From contig OY821750.1 of assembly GCA_963682055.1 (NCBI GenBank), forward strand, positions 14,386,501 through 14,450,500: a stretch of DNA of 64,000 nt. The letters run 5' to 3'. This document shows positions 56,102-64,000 of this stretch, in pieces. The stretch's first letter is position 1. Each line of letters starts with the position of its first letter. Position numbers and translations under genes: made by a program. The stretch comes from Primula veris (Eukaryota; Streptophyta; Magnoliopsida; Ericales; Primulaceae). The notes below the pieces were generated by a model. The model was not told the DNA's origin and did no database searches. It saw nothing but the letters and a program-made list of their open reading frames with translations.

Positions 56102-59100
56102 ATGGGATATCTGAATTCGGTGTTAACGTCTTCGAGCCAAGTCCATGCTGATAATTCCCCAGCAAGTGGTGGTGGTCTCAGGTTAAATTAATTTATCCTT
56201 TCTCTTTTATCTGTAATTTTTTACTATTGCAATGAATTTTGTTGTTGGAATCAATTATTTGACTTGTAAGGTGAATTTGTTATATACTTATATTTTAGAA
56301 TGAGATGGATTTTGGTTATCTGATTAAAAGTAGTCTGTTTAGGATTTTATTACAAAAAGAAAGCTGGAAGACTTGATAGTTGTATCATTTTGACAATCTT
56401 CTGGAATTTTGACAATTGTTATACAGTTACGTTATGTAGCACGGAACCATGGGCACGGATATCGGTACGTTATACAATAAGCTTAATTTCCGAATTCAAC
56501 AAACCTCCAGAAAGAGTGAATCTGTTAAGTTATGGACACGAAGAGTAATAATTGAATCAAAATTGTAATATTTTTTCACCGATATATGAACTTTATATAG
56601 TAAATCAGCTGTGTTTAAAATTCGGGAAAACTGTTATTTACTACCCTATCCTATCAGCGTTTAACGATTTAGTACCGAGCCTACCTGCTTTTCCAATTGA
56701 GTACCTAAGCTTTGTGTTTAACTCCAATCAAGACGCCATCTTGAATTAAGCATTATAGATTGGGTTCCAAATAGGTAAAAGTTTGCAAGACATGGTACTA
56801 GTCTTGTCACGTGAATTGTGTAAGTTGGGTACCAAATTAGTAAGTGATGGTAGTATAGGGTATTAGACAGTTAGTGTCTTTTCAATTAGAAAATAGGTAA
56901 CAAGCAAGAGTGCCTTGATTGAAGATAAAACATTCAGGTTGGGTACCAATTGCTAAAAGTTGATAGCTTTGGTACCAACTTTTTATGTTTCCCTTAAAAT
57001 TCAAAGATACAACTTTAGTTCAATAGATTTCCTCAAGGGGCCTCAAATACAACATATCAAAATGAACAGAAGAACCAGTTTGAATTCAGAAGTCTCACTT
57101 CACTCAATTTTTTTTCCATATTTTACATTTCACCATTGAAACTAGTCTCAGCTATATCTGGTTAAGCTTTGGTAATTTATACTTTATATGATTTACGATT
57201 CCTGTAAGCTTGAATAAGAAATTTAAATAGATGGAGAAAGAACAAATCTAGTGATATATATTATAATACCATTTGTATATAATAACAGAGAGGAAGACAT
57301 AAGCGTGTTTTTTTTTTTATTTTGGTATACAAACCATGGAATAAAATTCTGATTTTTTGGACTGCTCAACTTTCGTTTGAAGTTGGCAAAAGATCTTATG
57401 AGTTTTGGTCTTCTTAAAACAGTCAGAATGGTAAATTCAGCTATGGATATGCAAGCTCGACTGGGAAAAGGGCGTCAATGGAAGATTTTTATGAAACTAG
57501 AATAGATGGTGTTGATGGAGAGATAGTTGGTCTTTTCGGAGTTTTTGATGGTAACTTCTATTCCCTATATTTTTTGATAGTCTTAATTCCAGGACAGCTT
57601 CATTTTTTTTTAACTTCTAATGTTTTGACTTTGAACTAAAACTCTACTGCCAATATAGTAACGGGGAGGTTGTTTGATCACACTTTATATACCAGAGCTT
57701 TTCCTATCACCGTTGATATGAAAGCTACAAATAAGCCAATTTATATTGATACTTTTGCCAAAAGAAATAACCCTCCTGAATTGGCCTTTTTTTTTTGTTT
57801 ACTTATTTATTCTAATCGATTAAAAAATAAGACAATTCTGGTGCTATTTTTTGGAAAAAGTAGTAAAATGGCCAAACAAAAATAAATGACCTGTAAAAAC
57901 TATCAGCATCTTCAACTTGCAGCTTATATAAATTTATGTGGCGAAATACCAATGCTAGTTTCTTGTTTCATGCCTTTCGTAAATTAAAATAATAAACTTC
58001 TTCTTGGTTGCTTCAGGTCATGGGGGTGCTAGAGCTGCAGAATATGTGAAAGACAACCTCTTCAGTAACCTGATCAGCCATCCAAAGTTCATTTCTGATA
58101 CTAAATCCGCCATAGGTCTGTCTTGTGTAAAGCATTATGATATGCTTTTTTCTTTATCTTGCTACTACGCATTAAACTAAACTATCTGAGTTTCCCTTAA
58201 TCACTTGTTTCCTTTTGTTTTTGGCAGCTGATGCTTACAATCACACAGATTCCGAATTTCTAAAGTCAGAAAATAATCAGAACAGAGATGCTGGTTCTAC
58301 TGCATCTACTGCAATCCTTGTTGGGGACCGGTTACTAGTAGCAAATGTTGGGGACTCTAGAGCTGTTATTTGCAGGGGAGGCCAAGGTATAATTAGTTTC
58401 TGTCTCTTGGTTTTCCTTTTCTTCTAGTGCTCAATTGTAGGTTCGCTATATACATTTTTTCATACATAAGAAGTTAGTAATTTGTCCCACGATGGGGAAT
58501 AGGTTTATCTTTTGTTCCATAAATATTTCATCTTCCCTTCTCTGAGGCCTTTAGTGCCTTAGCAGGAAGTTAATTGGCTGGCTTTAACATGGTATCAAAA
58601 TGTACTATTGTTTGTTTGTTTGGAAACTTGTTTGTATTCGCTTGTTGGGCATCAATATTGCGCCCAACCTCCCAAGTAAGGGAGAGTGTTTTTATTCTCT
58701 TATTTGTCCCACACGTTCAGAATTTCTTTAGCCATTGGTTTTAAATCCTGCTCCCCTCCTTTCAGGTATGTTTAATAGCAAGTGTATGAGATAATACCAG
58801 TGATTGCATATACACATGTTTGATGGAAGGTTGAAACAACTCTTCCGCTCTTGAAAAGTAGCAACTTGTAGTATGCAAATCAAATGTTTTCTTAATGAAC
58901 TTTGAAAAACGGCAAATTACATGATTGATAAAACTATCTTCCACACCAGAAAAGAGCTTTAATTTTACTATAAAAATCACATGATTAATGATTTCTTATA
59001 CATGTTTTCAAAACACGATCTCCACGCAGTGAGATTTGAGTTAGACAGTCATTGAGTTAACACTAGCCATTGCAATTTACATGATTGATAAAACTATCTT

Positions 59101-61186
59101 CCGCACCAGAAAAAAAGCTTTAATTTTACTATAAAAATCACATGATTAATGATTTCTTATACATGTTTTCAAAACACAATCTCCACGCATGTGAGATTTG
59201 AGTTAGCCATGGTGGTTGTTCGTCTCATTTGTATATCCGATGTATCCAATTTATTCTTTTTTTCTTTTCCTTTGTAGCAATTGCTGTTTCTCGAGATCAC
59301 AAACCAGACCAAACTGATGAAAGACAGAGAATTGAAGAAGCTGGTGGCTTTGTAATGTGGGCAGGTAAAAAGTATTGTATTTTAAGTCACATTAATGATG
59401 ATAAAATTTGTTGGCAACTCATAAGCTGGATCTTTAACAGGAACATGGAGAGTTGGTGGTGTGCTTGCTGTATCTCGTGCTTTTGGCGATCGGCTACTCA
59501 AGCAATATGTTGTTGCTGATCCAGAAATTCAGGTATATATGCTCAGCACAATAAATATACATGTGCATAATCAAAAGCTTACTCTGGAACACCTTTAGAG
59601 TTGGAAATATCTTGGATCAGTTTAGTAGTAGTGCCCCTGAGTGATGATTCAGTTTGGTCTCCATAGATCCAATTCGAATATTGTTGGTCCCCAATATTTT
59701 GAATTTCACGCTCTAATGATCTCATATGTTTAATAGGAGAGCTTTTTGGTCGTTTCTAATTCTGCTTGCTCTTTTCTGAAATAAAATGGTTATGTCTGTC
59801 ATTTCTTCTCTAGTCAAAGACAAAGTTGTTGGTTAACTAATATGCTATGCCTTGTTTCTCGCTTTAAGTAGGTAGATACATGGTTCTCACCTCACAACTT
59901 ACTCAACAATGAGACCCTCTAGGTTGTAACATATCAACCAAACTAACACTACAAGTAAATCGAGAAAATTAACCTTACAGACTGACTTAATCAACCACAT
60001 TTGGAGAAAATTCACAAAAGAAACTCGTATTATAAGCATTAGACTCTCAAAATTTAAACAGCAGTAAAAAAGAAACCGGCAGACATCCGTTATAGGAATC
60101 ATTAGTGTGTGCTTTCCAAACTATGGGGACCAAAAGTGTTGGAATTGAAATTATGAGGACCAGATTGAATCTTGGCTCAAGGACGAAGACCTATTTCACC
60201 CAAATATGTTCAACGCTTCTTTTATGTTGGTTCCACGTCAAACTTAAGGAGCAGGGTAATACCTAACAAATTTACAGCTAAAAATTTTTGGCACCTTTTA
60301 CCTTTATGAGAAAATAAAATAACAATATGTAGAGGGAAAAAAGAACAATTTTTTTTAATGAAAGTGTAATTCCGATCATGATATAATGAAAAATTGTCTT
60401 GAACCATAATATAAAACCAAGCTCAACATGTTTGAGATCTATTTAACCGTATAAGAACAAAAAATTTATTAAAAAAACGTGTTTTTTTCCAGTGCTTTTC
60501 GGTTTGTTGGCACCTAAGCAAAAGGGTTGTTTTGGCTCATACTAGGGCGGGTCTTGACTAACAAGATTTACTTTTAAACAGTACACTTGTTATACAATTT
60601 TATCCTCATTCCGCCACTGAACAATATTATGAATGCAGGAGGAGAGGGTTGATAGCTCTCTGGAGTTTCTCATTCTCGCAAGTGACGGGCTATGGGATGT
60701 AGTGACAAATGAGGTTTGTACTTTGTATAAATTATCTTAGTATTTCTTGTTTCGGAGATTTAGTATGCATTTTATATCTACCTTTTTCTACACGTGTTAC
60801 CTTTTTTGTTCTAAATTTTTGGACATAATACTTCCTTTCAATGACATTCTTATGAACGCTAAGCTGACCCAAAGTTTCAGTGACTAATGTTTATTTGGGA
60901 TGCACAGTTTTTTTAATTCATTTTCTAACAAATTAGTTTTATAGATTAAGTTTGGGATTTTTTTTCTATTTTCAACGTCATGTATATATTTTCTGCTGCG
61001 TTTTCTTAGGAAGCTGTTGCAATGGTTAAACCTATAGAAGAGCCGGAGGAGGCGGCTAAAATTCTGATGCAAGAAGCATATCAGCGAGGCAGTGCGGATA
61101 ATATAACAGCTGTAGTTGTGCGTTTTTTGGCCAATCAAACTGCATCTACACATATCAGTGACTCAGCAAAGGCCTCTGTTGCTTGA
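56102..61186 (+). CDS. Protein phosphatase 2C, clade F (WIN2-like)
   Basis: Eight exons: 56102-56181, 57423-57550, 58017-58115, 58228-58386, 59278-59364, 59441-59532, 60639-60713 and 61010-61186. They give 298 residues with GT-AG introns and consistent phases. This is a metal-dependent Ser/Thr phosphatase. Visible motifs are SMED at 45-48, DGHGG at 69-73, DAGSTAS at 123-129, VGDSRAV at 143-149, [30 protein letters not shown] at 229-237 and ADN at 269-271; the metal-binding Asp residues (69, 231, 270) are present. The N-terminus [15 protein letters not shown] and overall sequence match Arabidopsis At4g31750 (WIN2) and At5g10740. WIN2 interacts with a bacterial effector and affects defence; the role here is inferred only from similarity. 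The catalytic domain is complete and no break is seen. The C-terminus is short, ending soon after the last domain strand. Confidence 0.95.
58917..59200 (+). repeat. 160-bp tandem duplication in PP2C intron 4
   Basis: TTACATGATTGATAAAACTA...CACGATCTCCACGCA at 58917-59036 recurs 160 bases later at 59077-59196 with few differences. It lies wholly in the intron between 58387 and 59277. Confidence 0.92.
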
Positions 61187-64000
61187 AAGATTGGCGGTCA
61201 TTTGAAGAAATAAAAACAAATTGGAAGATTAATGTCTTTTTTCTGGGCGTATCCTAGTATTTTTATGGTTGTCATTGTTATGCCTCTCTATACACGTTGT
61301 CTTGTGAGAATACTTAGCACGGGATCTTAGCGCTGCACATGTTCGTTTGTAACTTGTTGGATGTCGAAATAGATTTTAAATCTGACATAGTCATTGATTG
61401 TGTTTAAAGTTGTACATCTCGTGTTTAATAGCAGTTGTATATGCGTTAGCTTTCATCGTTATTTACAGTACTGCACTACTGCTACTGTATAAGTTTTCTG
61501 AGTATTTTACGATATATAAGAATCAGAGGAGTTCTTCAATGTTTGCCATTTGACGTATACCTGAAGATTGCATTCTAGGTTCCGTATGATAAAGAAATAC
61601 TCCACAACAACAGACTTTTCCGTTGTCTCGCTGAAAGATGTATTCAACTAAACAACTAGAGCTGGTTACTTGGTTACTCCTGATTAGGTTGTTTCTCTGC
61701 TAATTTTTTTTAAATAATTCCACTTTCCCCATTTAGATCACCATTCTATATCTTCATGACCAGCAAGATTTCACGTAACCTTTACATCTCTCTCTTATCA
61801 TAGTGGTATACATACTAAAGTACTTGTCTGGTAACTGAATACCATTTTTCTGCAGTAATGTCACCTGAATTATCTAACCCAACGCCCTCATTCCATCTTG
61901 TCAAATGTTGCCTTATCATTGACTCGAATCGGTGTGCAAACAGAAATACACTTAATAGTTTACAATAGTTGAAACTACTCGTTGACAACTCATTTTGTTG
62001 CCATAAGCTGTTATAATGTAAAGATGTTATAGCAACGAAGGTAACGGTGAAAAGGCAAATGGATCACATATTTATTATAGATGTGTTTACATTTAACAAG
62101 TTGGGACCATAATCTGTTCTCGCTAGAGTTCTCCTTGGCCACCAAACATGCAGTATGATTCGTAATAATTAGCAAGATAAGTCAGAAAAAGACTGGTGGT
62201 TACGGCCACTCTTTTGGGGAGTCAACCTCTTGTTAAACCTATAGGAACAATCGACCACGATCATAGAGCAAGTAAGTGCAACGGTAATCCAATAGGAACC
62301 AATGGTGCATAAAACACATTTTTTCTAAACGAATTTTAACCCAATTAAATATGGCTAGGGAGGGTGTCGCTACGCTAATTATATTATAATTACGTCAATA
62401 AAGTATTGAACCTCAAAAAAGGTTGGCAGATTATATCACATTTAATATTGCAATTAAATCAAATGTAGAAATTACATAACACGTCCATATGGGGATAGAT
62501 CGATATACTTGCAAAGTTGCAGCGGCAGATTTAACTTTTTAAATGATGTGCCTAAATATCAATGTTGAACCCTTTTCCTCCCAATATATCCCGACTACCA
62601 GAGCGTTCATAGAATTCTTACTCTCAGGTCTCCAAGAGTTTGATGATCTTCTGACAAAAACCAAAAATAGAAAGATAAAATAGTGTACAATTTATTAATT
62701 ATTAGTGTATCTTTCTCCTTTAGAAAAATTAGTATAATGAATGGGGTTATATATGTTTTAATCACTATCTTATCTTATAATGTAACAACTCCATACATTC
62801 AAACTAAAAAACCGGTTAACTAATGAATTGTGCATATGGAATTATAAAAAATACAAATGTAGCTTATACTATCAATCTGTGAATATATAGCTTACACTAC
62901 TACACTACCATCACGATCGTTACACTTCATATTATCAAGTTCAAGTTAAATTCACTAAGACAATAATATTATAAAAATTAGTTATGATAACCAAGAAAAA
63001 AAAAATATTTATTCTTGTGAGTGCGATTAAAAAAGCTCGAGTTTTTTTGTTTGTTTCTTACATGAAACTATATAACAACACTTCATAATTCTTACTAATT
63101 TTACTTGTCTCGTTCTCTTTTAATTATCCTTTGCGAAAATGTGAAAAAACTCGGTTGGCAATTTTTCTTTGATTAAATTGACGAAGTAAAAATTTGCAAA
63201 TGTTAATCATGTGGCTCAAATGCTAAACTATATGATCAATTTTTTAAAAATTCATTAGTAAATGTTGATAGAGGTTATTGGTCAGTCAAAACTAAACGTA
63301 CTAAATTGAGATTGACATAGAAATATAAAGTTTGAAAACTGATTTTAAGTCAAATGAACAGTAAGTAATCATTTGGTTGAAGACTTGGGAAATTAGATGT
63401 AAAACATACATTGTTGGACTTAAAATTTCTACCTTTCCCAGCTATGATGCACGGACACTTAAAAAAAGCTAAAAGTGCGTGTCATACACTTGTCTGTGTC
63501 CTACAATAGCATTATTCAAACACTCCATTTTACGTGTCATACATCTCAATATTCGTGCCATTGACTTATTAACTCATGGACAATGCAAACACTTGCATAC
63601 ATTCTCATTGGCTACTTTTGCAAACGTCACAGACACTTTAAGTATACCAGAAACAAGTTATAGTCCAAACATGTCATTGAGTTTTCAAATTTCACAAATT
63701 CATCTAAAAATTAAAGAAACATTCAAATAGAAATGTAATTATAAGTAAGATTTTTCGGATGCAACTAATATATTAATATTTTTTCTTATTTTAGTAAAAA
63801 TACTAATAATTTAATAAATGTTGTGTTTAAACCGTATCAAGCCATAAATTTAAATATTTACCAAACCGTATTTGTTCATATCATATCAGATATATGTGTT
63901 CGTGGTGCCATAAACATCGAAGAGAGGAGCCAGACTCCCCCATTGGGGGAGTTACCGTGACACTCCTTTCCTTTTATGTATGTTTTATTATTTTTTCAGT
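61187..64000 (+). other. PP2C 3' flank and AT-rich intergenic DNA
   Basis: AAATAAAAAC shortly after the stop (about 61207) is a possible polyadenylation signal. Beyond that I see no ORF with a domain. A small hairpin, ACTCCCCCAT/TTGGGGGAGT, is at 63933-63952. The 83-residue ORF at 63479-63730 has no recognisable features. Confidence 0.5.

Noticed and set aside
57670..57885. 71-residue ORF in PP2C intron 2
   Set aside because: It lies between well-supported splice sites, has low-complexity sequence and no domain.
63933..63952. Hairpin ACTCCCCCAT/TTGGGGGAGT as a terminator
   Set aside because: Rho-independent terminators do not apply to plant nuclear genes; this is probably a chance palindrome or a fragment of a repeat cut by the window edge.

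Overview
This window is nuclear DNA of a flowering plant, most likely a eudicot. Two ordinary spliced plant genes with GT-AG introns sit in AT-rich DNA packed with nested transposons: Ty1/copia and Ty3/gypsy LTR retrotransposons, a Mutator-like element, MITEs, foldback elements and minisatellites. The species is not identifiable from what I can see. All coordinates and exon boundaries were worked out by hand, without alignments or transcripts.

Layout. 1-5881: 3' part of a Ty1/copia element with an open gag-pol frame and a 1.7 kb 3' LTR full of G-rich and other short tandem repeats. It sits inside 5882-8599, the decayed 3' half of a second copia element with its own short LTR. 8.6-13.4 kb: gene-free AT-rich DNA with an inverted-repeat element, a tRNA-derived fragment and three different tandem arrays. 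14012-18134: a five-exon REI1-like (REIL) C2H2 zinc-finger gene for cytosolic 60S ribosome maturation. A 370-bp MITE lies exactly in its stop codon. 19256-22177: a Mutator-like element with a perfect 9-bp target duplication, carrying a broken plant-mobile-domain (PMD) gene. 23.4-23.85 kb: CACTA-like subterminal repeats around a perfect 82-bp palindrome.

24193-48642: a decayed Ty3/gypsy element of the Tat type, with a second (archaeal-type) RNase H domain after the reverse transcriptase and a very long 3' region carrying antisense coiled-coil and 'gypsy-type transposase' ORFs. A young 6-kb Ty3/gypsy element (30306-36313, minus strand, target duplication GTATC) is inserted in its integrase. This young element resembles the CRM (centromeric) clade: TGATG...CATCA LTRs, an initiator-Met primer-binding site, and an integrase reading frame that runs into the 3' LTR.

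49.25-53.2 kb: a near-perfect long foldback element with a 2.15-kb solo LTR (target duplication GAATT) inserted near its apex. 54.3-55.8 kb: two MITE-like sequences. 56102-61186: an eight-exon PP2C protein phosphatase gene (298 residues, Arabidopsis WIN2-like, clade F). 61.2-64 kb: AT-rich flank with no gene seen.

The two genes do not form a functional unit. The dominant theme is successive transposon insertion, and several insertion events can be ordered exactly from their target-site duplications.
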